Source: an uncultured Flavobacteriales bacterium (GTDB lineage: Bacteria > Bacteroidota > Bacteroidia > Flavobacteriales > Crocinitomicaceae). Taken from it: a stretch of DNA of 39,808 bases. The position numbers and the translations under genes are program-made. Positions 1-7,141 of this stretch are shown one piece after another (within the stretch, counting starts at the first letter, position 1; each line of letters starts with the position of its first letter). The stretch is taken from assembly GCA_946480815.1 (NCBI GenBank), contig CAMLLB010000036.1, positions 1 to 39,808 on the forward strand. Reading direction: 5' to 3'. The notes beneath the pieces were generated by a model. That model had not been told where the DNA came from. It saw only the letters and a list, made by a program, of their open reading frames with translations, and searched no databases.

Positions 1-1045
1 GAAACGAGGGGCAATTCCTGCGTATGAAATGATCAAGTTTTCGATCAATATGCACCGGGGTTGTTTTGGTGGATGCAGTTTTTGCACTATTTCGGCACAC
101 CAGGGAAAATTCATTGCTTCCCGCTCCGAAAAAAGCATCCTCAGCGAGATCGACGAGGTAGCAAAACATCCCGAATTCAAAGGTTATCTATCCGATATCG
201 GTGGGCCATCGGCGAATATGTATCGTATGAAAGGAAAGGTCGAAGCGATTTGCGAACGCTGTTCCAGCCCGAGCTGTATTCATCCGGTGATTTGCAATAA
301 CCTGGACACTTCTCACAAAGCCATGACGGAATTGTATCGAAAAATCGATGCACACCCGAAGATCAAAAAGGCTTTTGTAGGATCCGGAATCCGTTACGAT
401 TTATTGGTAGATGATTTCAACAAGAACAACGAAGACGGAAACCACGATGAATATATTGAGCAATTAATCACACGTCATGTGAGCGGCCGACTGAAAGTTG
501 CCCCCGAACACACATCCGATGCTACCTTGCGTGTGATGCGTAAACCATCTTTTAAGTATTTCCATCAATTCAAGAAGAAATACGACCGGATCTCGGAGAA
601 GAACAAGCTGAATCAGCCTTTGATTCCTTATTTTATCTCGTCACATCCGGGTTGTGAAGAAGCCGATATGGCCAATCTTGCGGCTGAAACGAAAGACATG
701 GGATTCCAGTTGGAGCAAGTCCAGGATTTCACTCCGACACCTATGACGGTTTCAGAAGTGATCTATTATACGGGTGTTCATCCGTATACGTTGAAACCGA
801 TTTATACTGCAAAAGGTGCGGATGAGAAGAAAAATCAAAATCGTTTTTTCTTCTGGTATAAACGTGAGAACCGTGATTGGATCAAAGACCGTTTGACAAA
901 GGCCAAAAGACCAGAGCTAATCTCCCAGTTATTAGGAGATCAACACGGTCAAAGTATGAATAGTGGTAAAACGAGTAGTGGTAATGCTTCAAAATCAAAC
1001 GCTAACGTACCACATTGGCTTAATGAGCGCAGGAAAAAAAGGTAA
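1..1045 (+). CDS. YgiQ-family radical SAM protein, C-terminal part
   Basis: The reading frame is open from the first bases of the window, so the gene starts upstream and only the C-terminal part is present. The visible part begins just before the radical SAM cluster motif RGCFGGCSFC (CX3CX2C), whose three cysteines would bind the 4Fe-4S cluster that cleaves S-adenosylmethionine. The downstream sequence, including KVAPEHTSD, RKPSFKYF, SSHPGC and QDFTPTPMT, is typical of the YgiQ/UPF0313 family. The family's reaction is not established to my knowledge. The last 40 or so residues are rich in Ser, Asn and Lys and look disordered. The internal ATG at 29 is not a real start, because the frame continues upstream of it. 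The gene converges on a small reverse-strand gene. Confidence 0.93.
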   Translation, partial: KRGAIPAYEMIKFSINMHRGCFGGCSFCTISAHQGKFIASRSEKSILSEIDEVAKHPEFKGYLSDIGGPSANMYRMKGKVEAICERCSSPSCIHPVICNNLDTSHKAMTELYRKIDAHPKIKKAFVGSGIRYDLLVDDFNKNNEDGNHDEYIEQLITRHVSGRLKVAPEHTSDATLRVMRKPSFKYFHQFKKKYDRISEKNKLNQPLIPYFISSHPGCEEADMANLAAETKDMGFQLEQVQDFTPTPMTVSEVIYYTGVHPYTLKPIYTAKGADEKKNQNRFFFWYKRENRDWIKDRLTKAKRPELISQLLGDQHGQSMNSGKTSSGNASKSNANVPHWLNERRKKR

Positions 1046-1105
1046 GCAACAGGCCGCGAAAACTCAGTGATAGTGGAAGTGGTAATTTCTTAACGACCTG
1101 TTGCT
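1045..1105. repeat. inverted repeat between convergent genes
   Basis: A perfect 9-bp inverted repeat, AGCAACAGG at 1045-1053 and CCTGTTGCT at 1097-1105, encloses a 43-nt loop directly after the YgiQ-family stop codon. It lies between two converging genes. It could act as a transcript end or mRNA-stabilising structure, but there is no clear T-tract, so the function is uncertain. Confidence 0.4.
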
Positions 1106-1122
1106 CTAATATGGTTTTGTCA

Positions 1123-1329
1123 TCAAATTGCAATATCACGCGAAGACCAAACCTGTAGCAGCGATTTGTTCATGTGCAAGTAACTTTCGATAGCAGTAAT
1201 CGAAGAACCAACCTTCGATATACAATAAAGCAACTCTTCTTCAGAACACTTCAATTCACTACTCCAGTACGAGATATTCGTCTTGTTATGAATATCAACC
1301 CTTGGTTTGTTTATTAGATCATGTAACAT
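1123..1329 (-). CDS. DUF3606 family small protein
   Basis: This 68-residue protein matches my memory of DUF3606 proteins: a pattern of Ile/Asn-rich start, then YW (SYWSSELKC), then a helix with EEELL, then KVGSSITAIESYL. The segment YW-x(n)-EEL-x(n)-VG-S-x-AIE is the family signature. Members are small, cytoplasmic and of unknown function, often scattered as single genes. I chose the ATG at 1329. The frame also opens at a TTG at 1389, which would add 20 residues, but the ATG gives the usual family length. It converges on the YgiQ-family gene. Nothing nearby suggests a partner. Confidence 0.62.
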   Translation of the reverse strand: MLHDLINKPRVDIHNKTNISYWSSELKCSEEELLYCISKVGSSITAIESYLHMNKSLLQVWSSRDIAI

Positions 1330-1558
1330 CTCAAACAATGAATTTAATTTCTTTTTGTTGAACAAATGTATGTTTCGAGATTCAACCAAACAACCGTATT
1401 TTTACGGAAACTGCATTGCGGAAAACCACATTTTTTTCAATTTGTGAAAATTATAAAGCCATTAAAATCAAGGGTATGGTTGATTTCGCTGTTTTAACGG
1501 TTTGGAAGTTCAATTTATTCCATCTAATATTAGCCCCGTATAACTTAAACTAAATATT

Positions 1559-1882
1559 ATGGCATTTAATGGAAGTGAAGCAGTTCAGATTACTTTAGAA
1601 CAGGGAGCAGAATACACCCAAAGATACCGGACTGAAAACCCTGGTGCAATTAAAGGTGTTTTTTTTGGTAGAAGTCATATCGAGCGAATTTTAGCACAGG
1701 AAGATTGTAAAGGGTTACGACTGTATTTTGCAAAAGCTGAAGATGGGGTTCAGACTTTAGTAATGGTGGGTGCCGATTCTACAGAAAACGATATGTTAAA
1801 TGTGATCGTAGAACAAGCACAGAGATGTCCTCCTTACTGTGCAAGTACCAATTCTTTAAACAGTGATCCATCACTAAAATAA
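1559..1882 (+). CDS. small conserved-looking protein with CPPYC tail, function unknown
   Basis: A 107-residue soluble protein with no signal peptide or membrane segment. I do not recognise a characterised domain. Visible features are an N-terminal SEAVQITLEQG segment, a central GVFFGRSHIERIL segment and a C-terminal cysteine pair in the motif RCPPYC followed by a short polar tail. I recall similar CPPYC-ending hypothetical proteins in other Bacteroidota, but cannot verify this here. It ends 3 nt before the start of the membrane-protein gene and is therefore probably the first gene of the two-component unit. A role as a small accessory, redox or metal-binding component is possible, but this is inference only. 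The ATG at 1559 is the only sensible start. Confidence 0.7.
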   Translation: MAFNGSEAVQITLEQGAEYTQRYRTENPGAIKGVFFGRSHIERILAQEDCKGLRLYFAKAEDGVQTLVMVGADSTENDMLNVIVEQAQRCPPYCASTNSLNSDPSLK

Positions 1883-1885
1883 TCG

Positions 1886-2533
1886 ATGGAAGTTTGGGTA
1901 TACCTTGTAATTTCATCCTATATTTTTCCAATAGGAATCGGATTGGCGCTTTTGATTCAGAAGCGCCTTCCTTTTGTTGGGGGAATCTTGTTGATTTACC
2001 TCTCATTTACACTCTGTGTAGAAATTATGAGTGTGGTTTTAGCAAGTAGAGGTATCAATAACTTGTGGCTTTATCGGATTTATCTTTATGTAGAGTTGGT
2101 ATTTCTGGTATTCTTTTTTTTCAATCAGTTTTCTAAAAGAAGAGGTAAAATGATGCTTCTGATTGTATTTGCCTTCACAATTGTACTAACGACCCTTACA
2201 AATTTCTTTGACAATTGGTTGACTCATGCTTCCTTGCAAACAGGAATTACTTTTGGTTATGTCGCGTTTATCATTATCAGTTACTTTATTGAAATGTTTC
2301 GCATGGAAAAAGTTTTCAACCCCTTCAAAGATATCTATTTTGTAGTTGGGGCTGTAATTCTTTTAGCACACTCAGGAACACTGATTTATGATGTCATTTA
2401 CGATTATCTGATTAAAGTATACTTTGGATCTGACATTCATTTGATTTTGAATGGAGTTAATCTGGGGTTGATAGTATTTTATAATGTCTTATATTCATAC
2501 GCATTATGGATCAGCAAGCTCCCTCGAACTTAG
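1886..2533 (+). CDS. multi-pass membrane protein upstream of a histidine kinase
   Basis: A 215-residue, very hydrophobic protein with about six to seven predicted membrane spans and short polar loops (for example FSKRRGK near residue 85 and a basic C-terminus). It has no recognisable enzyme motif. It overlaps the histidine kinase gene by 28 nt and starts 3 nt after the upstream small gene, so the four genes are almost certainly co-transcribed, with kinase translation probably coupled to this gene. Genes of this kind, encoding membrane proteins of about 200 residues, often sit directly before LiaS/NarX-class kinases in Bacteroidota. I infer that it is a membrane sensing or signal-relay partner of the kinase, which itself has little extracellular sequence. 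Confidence 0.75.
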   Translation: MEVWVYLVISSYIFPIGIGLALLIQKRLPFVGGILLIYLSFTLCVEIMSVVLASRGINNLWLYRIYLYVELVFLVFFFFNQFSKRRGKMMLLIVFAFTIVLTTLTNFFDNWLTHASLQTGITFGYVAFIIISYFIEMFRMEKVFNPFKDIYFVVGAVILLAHSGTLIYDVIYDYLIKVYFGSDIHLILNGVNLGLIVFYNVLYSYALWISKLPRT

Positions 2534-3300
2534 GATTATTTTTGATCATTGCCACATTGGCAATGTTCATCATGGCATTGAGTATTATCGTATTTGCGGT
2601 GCTGTACCAACAAAAGATGCGCCGTAAAAAGCAGGAAATGATCCAGCTGGAACTCAATTACAAGAATGAAATGGTTCAGGCTACATTGGATGCAAAAGAA
2701 TTGGAACAACGCAGAATCGCTATTGAATTACATGATGATATCGGATCTTCACTCACCGCTCTGAAGCTTTCATTTGCCTCACTGCCTATTGATGAGGAAG
2801 AACGGCGCTTATTGAACGAAGGGATTCAAAATACGATCAATAAAGTCAGGAGCTTATCCAATCGTTTGCTTCCTACAATCCTGGAAGAACTGGGATTGAT
2901 TCCGGCGGTAAAGAGTTTGATCAATACCTTGTCACACCAAATTCCCTCGGTTCAGTTTTCTGTTATTGCAGTGAATGATCCGAAGCATGAATCTCAAACA
3001 AGAGAGGTTAACCTGGGGGTTTATCGTATCTTGCAGGAATTAATAAATAATATCCTGAAGTATGCCGATGCAACAGTTATAGAAGTGATACTGGAGCAAA
3101 ATGAAGAGGGTATCCGGATGAGTGTCATTGACAACGGGAAGGGATTTATTCCTACCAAAGAAGACAAACTAAAATCCCAAAGTTTGGGATTAAAAAATAT
3201 TGAAAGCAGGAGCCAGCAAATTGGTGCGGAAATAACGTATCAGTTAATGGAACCCGGCACTAAAGTACTTTTAATATGGGAGGCGAAGGAAGAACAATAA
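2506..3300 (+). CDS. sensor histidine kinase (HisKA_3 / NarL-type)
   Basis: A 264-residue sensor kinase. Residues 9-33 form one membrane span, followed by a basic stretch and a coiled-coil-like linker rich in Glu and Gln (about 38-68). The phosphoacceptor motif ELHDDIGSS places the reactive histidine at 76, typical of HisKA_3 kinases that pair with LuxR-type regulators. The ATPase domain follows, with N-box residues N181/N182 (QELINNILKYA), the G1 box DNGKG (209-213) and the G2 box SLGLKNI (226-232). There is no periplasmic sensor domain, so signal input probably comes from the overlapping upstream membrane protein. It overlaps the response regulator gene by 25 nt, which indicates a cognate pair. 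Confidence 0.93.
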   Translation: MDQQAPSNLGLFLIIATLAMFIMALSIIVFAVLYQQKMRRKKQEMIQLELNYKNEMVQATLDAKELEQRRIAIELHDDIGSSLTALKLSFASLPIDEEERRLLNEGIQNTINKVRSLSNRLLPTILEELGLIPAVKSLINTLSHQIPSVQFSVIAVNDPKHESQTREVNLGVYRILQELINNILKYADATVIEVILEQNEEGIRMSVIDNGKGFIPTKEDKLKSQSLGLKNIESRSQQIGAEITYQLMEPGTKVLLIWEAKEEQ

Positions 3301-3950
3301 GAATTGCAATTGCAGAAGACCAATCTATTTTCAGAAATGGGTTAATGAAATTGCTGAACGATATTGAGGGGTTTGAAGTGGTGCTGGCAGTGGAGAACGG
3401 ACAATTGCTTGTCGATGCATTGGAAACAACAGCAGTTGACCTGACATTGATCGATTTTAGAATGCCGGTCAAGAATGGAATGGAGGCTACCAAAGAAATC
3501 CGGGAGCGCTTTCCGGAAATAAAGGTTTTATTGCTTTCCATGTACGATGATGTGGAATTTGTTGAATTGGCAATTGAAAATGGGGCCAATGGTTATTTAT
3601 CCAAAGACGATGATGCTGAGGAAATCCAATTAGCGATCCGGTCAGCTGTGGAAACCGGCTATTACCTGAACGACCGTACTTCCAAAATGTTTATTGCCAA
3701 AATGGTACATTCAGGAAAGATCTTGCCTGCTTTTGAAATAAGTTCGGGCAGTATTTTTAATGAAACCGAATTGGTGATCCTGGAATTGATCTGCAATGAA
3801 ATGACTACTCAGGAAATTGCCGATAAATTATTTAAAAGCAGACGTACGATAGAAAGTGCACGTACGCTTATGATGAATAAAGTAGGTGCACGAAATGTAG
3901 TCGGTTTGGTAATGTATGCGATCCAGAATGGAATTGTGAAATCAAAGTAG
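3276..3950 (+). CDS. response regulator, NarL/FixJ (REC-LuxR HTH)
   Basis: A 224-residue response regulator. The receiver domain (about 8-125) has the acidic pair after IAIAE, the phosphoacceptor D60 in LTLIDFRMP, the switch residue S88 and the conserved K110 in GYLSK. The C-terminal LuxR-type helix-turn-helix (about 155-220) contains ETELVILELICNEMTTQEIA and SRRTIESARTLMMNKVG. It should be phosphorylated by the overlapping kinase and bind DNA as a dimer. I chose the ATG at 3276, inside the kinase gene. This adds a short MGGEGRT lead before the first strand and supports translational coupling. No target operator can be named from the sequence. Confidence 0.93.
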   Translation: MGGEGRTIRIAIAEDQSIFRNGLMKLLNDIEGFEVVLAVENGQLLVDALETTAVDLTLIDFRMPVKNGMEATKEIRERFPEIKVLLLSMYDDVEFVELAIENGANGYLSKDDDAEEIQLAIRSAVETGYYLNDRTSKMFIAKMVHSGKILPAFEISSGSIFNETELVILELICNEMTTQEIADKLFKSRRTIESARTLMMNKVGARNVVGLVMYAIQNGIVKSK

Positions 3951-3955
3951 TTGTT

Positions 3956-4042
3956 GTGGCTTCGACTCCGCTCAGCCACCTTTTAATGATTTATTTGATT
4001 TAGAATTTCACTCTAAAGGACACTGAGCGTAGTCGAAGTGTC
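3956..4042. repeat. paired REP-like hairpins (TTCGACTCCGCTCA family)
   Basis: Two 24-nt hairpins face each other between converging genes. The left one (3956-3979) has stem GTGGCT/AGCCAC and the right one (4019-4042) has stem GACACT/AGTGTC. Their 12-nt loops are inverted copies of one another (TCGACTCCGCTC against TCGACTACGCTC, one difference). The right hairpin covers part of the methyltransferase stop codon. The core resembles a repeat that I recall from many Bacteroidota intergenic regions. It may serve as a bidirectional transcript end or an mRNA 3' stabiliser. Confidence 0.75.
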
Positions 4043-4892
4043 ATTTGATAATTCTCGTTACAATCCCGTAATACAATTCTTTTCCGCTCGTCGTTTTAAA
4101 CCACAATTCGGAATTTTCTACTTGTTTGGCTGGAATTCCCAATTCCTTTGTGATCTTTTGAATAAAAGGGATATCGACTTTGGGAGAATACGTATTTAAG
4201 ATCAATACCCCTTGTTCGGACACCAATTGAATGGCTTCTCCGATCAAAGTTCCCAATAACTCTTCCAGTTTCCATTTCTCGCCTTTTGCACCTAATCCCC
4301 AGGCTGGCGGATCCAACTGAACCACGTCGTAAAGATTTCCACGTTTGACTTCACGCCGGATAAATTTCAACGCATCTTCATGTACCCATTTGATCCCATC
4401 CAGGTTCGATTCTACCTGGTTTTGGTAAGCCCAATCCAACATGGCTTTGACACTGTCACAATGGATCACTTCCGCACCTGTCTTTCTCCCGAATACGGAG
4501 GCAGCTCCGGTGTAAGCAAACCCATTTAAGAAACGTTTGGAGGAATCCAGTTTATCGGAAAGAAATGCCCAGTTGACCTGTTGCTCCGGGAAAAGCCCAA
4601 CATGTTTGTTGTTGGTAATACGTAAATGGAACGTAAGTCCGGAAGTAGTAAACAGCCAGGATTCCGGTGCTTTTGGGTTCAATTTCTTCCAGGTTCCCTG
4701 AAGCGATCCTTCAGATTTCGGGATGAATTCCCAATCAGCAAGATTATTCCACTCTTTCCGGGTAAGCACAGCACCAAAATAGGCCTGGTGTTCCGGACGA
4801 ATGGTTGTAACGGTTCCCCAACGTTCTAATTTCCTTCCGCCACCAGCATCAATGAGCTCATAGTTTTCCGGAAAATCAGCAATTACTTTCAT
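4041..4892 (-). CDS. class I SAM-dependent methyltransferase, RlmI/RlmK-like
   Basis: A 283-residue methyltransferase. The SAM-binding motif I is LNGFAYTGAAS (about 142-152), motif II is the acidic end of EVIHCD, and the catalytic-loop motif is LDPPAWG, matching the DPP-aromatic motif of the RlmI/RlmK and related rRNA methyltransferase group. The PUA domain found in full-length RlmI is missing. The N-terminal part (GGGRKLERWG, RPEHQAYF) instead resembles a short beta-rich domain seen in stand-alone members. The substrate is probably RNA, perhaps 23S rRNA, but this cannot be fixed from sequence. It is the last gene of a three-gene operon, starting 8 nt after the TPR-like gene. Confidence 0.85.
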   Translation of the reverse strand: MKVIADFPENYELIDAGGGRKLERWGTVTTIRPEHQAYFGAVLTRKEWNNLADWEFIPKSEGSLQGTWKKLNPKAPESWLFTTSGLTFHLRITNNKHVGLFPEQQVNWAFLSDKLDSSKRFLNGFAYTGAASVFGRKTGAEVIHCDSVKAMLDWAYQNQVESNLDGIKWVHEDALKFIRREVKRGNLYDVVQLDPPAWGLGAKGEKWKLEELLGTLIGEAIQLVSEQGVLILNTYSPKVDIPFIQKITKELGIPAKQVENSELWFKTTSGKELYYGIVTRIIK

Positions 4893-4900
4893 CCGTTGGA

Positions 4901-5485
4901 TTAACGCATTTTAGGCATCTTCTTACGACCGCCCATCATTTGCGCCATACGCATTTGATTTTTGGAAGGAGCATTTTGCAATTGGCCTTGCATCATTTTG
5001 ATCTGGTCTTTCAACATACCGCTATCATCCATTTTCTTTGCTTCAGCCAAAAGCGTTACTGCTTCTTGTCTGCGACCCGTTTGAACACAAATCCCAGCCA
5101 AATGCATGCGTGCCATAGCCTTATCGTGACCTCTTTTCAGTCCCAGTTGGATTGCTTCGCGAAGCATTGACTCAACTTTTGCATGAGGAAGTGACTGCGC
5201 ATTCAAAAGTGCTTGCATGTAAATCACGTAAGCTCTCTGACGTTTTGAAAGAATGAATTGCGGAGCCGTGATGCGGTTAATTGCACGCTGGGCTTTATCC
5301 TGGTTTCCGGTACGCATATGGTTTAGCGTAAAAGCCAGGTTTTCATTGTAAACGAAAGAAAGAAGAACCAATGCCAACGGAATGATCAGGGAAATTCCCC
5401 AACCCCAGTAACCGGTATAAAAAGAATAAACAGTTAAGAATAACATTCCTGCAGCGATTAAACTGCGAATAACAAATCCGATCAT
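4901..5485 (-). CDS. membrane-anchored TPR-like protein, function unknown
   Basis: A 194-residue protein. Two hydrophobic segments at about 5-24 and 29-46 anchor it in the inner membrane. From about residue 50 to 165 the protein is helical, with a pattern like tetratricopeptide repeats: alternating small and large hydrophobic residues in helices such as KRQRAYVIYMQALLNA, DKAMARMHLAGICVQTG and RRQEAVTLLAEAKK. The C-terminal 25 residues are rich in Met, Gln, Lys and Arg (MRMAQMMGGRKKMPKMR). No enzymatic motif is visible. It lies 8 nt after the Rid-family gene and 8 nt before the methyltransferase gene, so all three are probably one transcript. TPR-like proteins usually mediate protein-protein contacts; the partner is unknown. 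Confidence 0.72.
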   Translation of the reverse strand: MIGFVIRSLIAAGMLFLTVYSFYTGYWGWGISLIIPLALVLLSFVYNENLAFTLNHMRTGNQDKAQRAINRITAPQFILSKRQRAYVIYMQALLNAQSLPHAKVESMLREAIQLGLKRGHDKAMARMHLAGICVQTGRRQEAVTLLAEAKKMDDSGMLKDQIKMMQGQLQNAPSKNQMRMAQMMGGRKKMPKMR

Positions 5486-5493
5486 AATTTTAT

Positions 5494-5928
5494 TTAGTCA
5501 ATTGTTGCGATACACTTTAATTCAATGGCGATTGGAGTAGGAAGTGAATTGATCTCCACGGTTGTTCTGCAAGGCAGGTTATCTTTGAAATACTCAGCAT
5601 AAACCCGGTTGTACACATGGAAATCGCGTTTCATGTTTACCAAAAAAACAGTTACGTCTACCAATTGGTCCCAGCTTGATCCTGATTCTTCCAAAATAAT
5701 TCGCACGTTGTCGAAAACACTGCGGCATTGTGCTTCAAAATCAAACTCAATGAAATTCCCATTCTTATCCAGTTTCAGTCCTGGAACAGCAGAGTCGATA
5801 TCATCAGATCCCGCTACTCTTGGTCCAACTCCCGATAAAAAAAGAAGGTTACCAACTTTGCGCGCATGAGGATACAAACCAACCGGTTTCGGTGCTTTGT
5901 TTGTGGAAATTCGTGAAACTTCTGCCAT
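5494..5928 (-). CDS. RidA-family protein, 2-aminomuconate deaminase-like
   Basis: A 144-residue member of the Rid/YjgF family, whose members hydrolyse reactive enamine/imine intermediates or deaminate related compounds. The sequences PVGLYPHARKVGNLLFLSGVGPR, AQCRSVFDNVRIILEESGSSWDQLVDVTVFL and MKRDFHVYN resemble the branch that includes 2-aminomuconate deaminase rather than short housekeeping RidA. There is an extra segment around residues 38-58. The catalytic-type arginine near the C-terminus is in CRTTVEI. I chose the ATG at 5928: a good -7 box (5941-5948) lies 12 nt upstream of it, and the longer frame to 6012 would overlap that promoter. It is the first gene of an operon divergent from gpsA. 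No other kynurenine-pathway gene is in the window. Confidence 0.85.
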   Translation of the reverse strand: MAEVSRISTNKAPKPVGLYPHARKVGNLLFLSGVGPRVAGSDDIDSAVPGLKLDKNGNFIEFDFEAQCRSVFDNVRIILEESGSSWDQLVDVTVFLVNMKRDFHVYNRVYAEYFKDNLPCRTTVEINSLPTPIAIELKCIATID

Positions 5929-5940
5929 AAAATTTTTTAG

Positions 5941-5948
5941 CAAAGATA
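5941..5948 (-). promoter_or_regulatory. -7 box TATCTTTG of the Rid-family operon
   Basis: On the reverse strand this reads TATCTTTG, a perfect match to the Bacteroidota -7 consensus TAnnTTTG, 12 nt before the ATG at 5928. No convincing -33 TTTG is present. It supports the shorter start of the Rid-family gene. Confidence 0.65.
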
Positions 5949-6028
5949 GTGCTTTCTGTTGGATTGCATAACGAATTATTTTCCCGTTTCGAAAGGAGCC
6001 GATTGAACACAACGAAGAGAATTATATG

Positions 6029-6036
6029 TACATTTG
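6029..6036 (+). promoter_or_regulatory. -7 box TACATTTG of gpsA
   Basis: TACATTTG matches the Bacteroidota -7 consensus perfectly. A TTG at 6003-6005, 23 nt upstream, could be the -33 element. The box is 8 nt before an ATG at 6045 and 20 nt before the ATG at 6057, which helps decide the gpsA start. Confidence 0.6.
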
Positions 6037-6056
6037 CCAAGACTATGAATAAGCGC

Positions 6057-7046
6057 ATGAAAACCGTTGGTGTCATTGGAGGAGGTAGCTGGGCTACCGC
6101 TTTGGTGAAGATATTGTGCAATAATTTTGCACAGGTAAATTGGTTTGTTCGCAGAGAGGATCAGGTAGCTCATATCCTGAGATACAAACACAATCCTACT
6201 TATTTACAGTCAGTTGAGTTTGACCTGAACCAAATTCACGTTTCCAATAACCTGGAAGAAATTATCAAGCGTTGTGATGTATTGATCGTTGCAACCCCAT
6301 CTGCTTTTTTGGTGGAGCTTTTTAAGGATACGACCCCGGATTTATTCAAAGGGAAAATTGTTTTTTCTGCTGTAAAGGGAATTGTTCCGGAGTACAATGC
6401 AATTCCGGCGCGTTTTTTTCATAAAACATTCGGAACTCCATATAAAGACATCGGGATCATTTGCGGGCCCTGTCACGCAGAAGAAGTAGCATTGGAACGT
6501 TTGTCTTACCTGACTATTGCTTGTCAGCATGAAGGAATTGCAGAAGAAATGGCACGTATGCTGGCTTGCCGTTACATCAAAACAACTACTTCGGACGATT
6601 TGTTCGGAACGGAGCTTTCCGCTGTTTTGAAGAATGTATATGCATTGGCTTCGGGAATTTGCTCAGGACTGGGTTATGGAGATAATTTCCAATCCGTTTT
6701 GATTGCAAATGCCATCCAGGAAATAGAGAATTTCATCGATGAGGTAAGTCCGATCCACCGGGATGTGAAATCGTCTGCTTATCTGGGAGATTTATTGGTA
6801 ACGGCCTATTCCAAGTTTTCACGCAACCGGACTTTCGGTTTCATGATCGGGAAAGGATACTCTGTAAAAACGGCGCAGTTGGAAATGGATATGATCGCTG
6901 AAGGGTATTATGCGACCAAGTGTGTGAAAGAGATCAATAAAAAATTCCAGGTCGAAATGCCAATCCTGGAAGCTGTTTACAACATCTTGTATGAAAAGAT
7001 CTCACCGGTGATCGAGATGAAAATTTTGTGTGATAAACTCACGTAA
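6057..7046 (+). CDS. gpsA: NAD(P)-dependent glycerol-3-phosphate dehydrogenase
   Basis: A 329-residue protein that reduces dihydroxyacetone phosphate to sn-glycerol 3-phosphate, the backbone for phospholipids. The N-terminal Rossmann motif is VGVIGGGSWATAL (GxGxxxA type). The conserved VKGI (residues about 102-105) and the catalytic-region ELSAVLKNVYALASGI are present, as are the substrate-binding NRTFGFMIGKG and the GICSGLGYGDN segment. Length is normal for the family. I chose the ATG at 6057, directly before the first strand. The ATG at 6045 (adding MNKR) is equally in frame and would lie only 8 nt from the -7 box. Longer starts would run into the divergent promoter. It converges on the AraC-type gene, with a repeat between them. 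Confidence 0.95.
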   Translation: MKTVGVIGGGSWATALVKILCNNFAQVNWFVRREDQVAHILRYKHNPTYLQSVEFDLNQIHVSNNLEEIIKRCDVLIVATPSAFLVELFKDTTPDLFKGKIVFSAVKGIVPEYNAIPARFFHKTFGTPYKDIGIICGPCHAEEVALERLSYLTIACQHEGIAEEMARMLACRYIKTTTSDDLFGTELSAVLKNVYALASGICSGLGYGDNFQSVLIANAIQEIENFIDEVSPIHRDVKSSAYLGDLLVTAYSKFSRNRTFGFMIGKGYSVKTAQLEMDMIAEGYYATKCVKEINKKFQVEMPILEAVYNILYEKISPVIEMKILCDKLT

Positions 7047-7063
7047 AATTGCATGTTTTCGAT

Positions 7064-7131
7064 TCCCCCTTTGGAGGTCAGACGACTCTGATGAGTGTCA
7101 GACTCCGTCAGAGGGGATAAAGGGGGAGGAT
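7064..7131. repeat. short CCCCCTTTGGAGG-type inverted-repeat element
   Basis: The element opens with TCCCCCTTTGGAGG (7064-7077) and ends with AAAGGGGGAGGAT (7119-7131). TCCCCCTTT and AAAGGGGGA form a 9-bp terminal inverted repeat. Inside is a run of related words around GTCAGAC (7078-7084 and 7097-7103). The same end sequence recurs at 35538-35692. It fills the space between the converging gpsA and AraC-type genes. Confidence 0.7.
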
Positions 7132-7141
7132 TACTTCAAGA

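Noticed and set aside
2506..3950. Possible fusion or frameshift between histidine kinase and response regulator
   Set aside because: Both proteins are complete with their own start and stop. The 25-nt overlap is in a different frame, so this is ordinary gene overlap.
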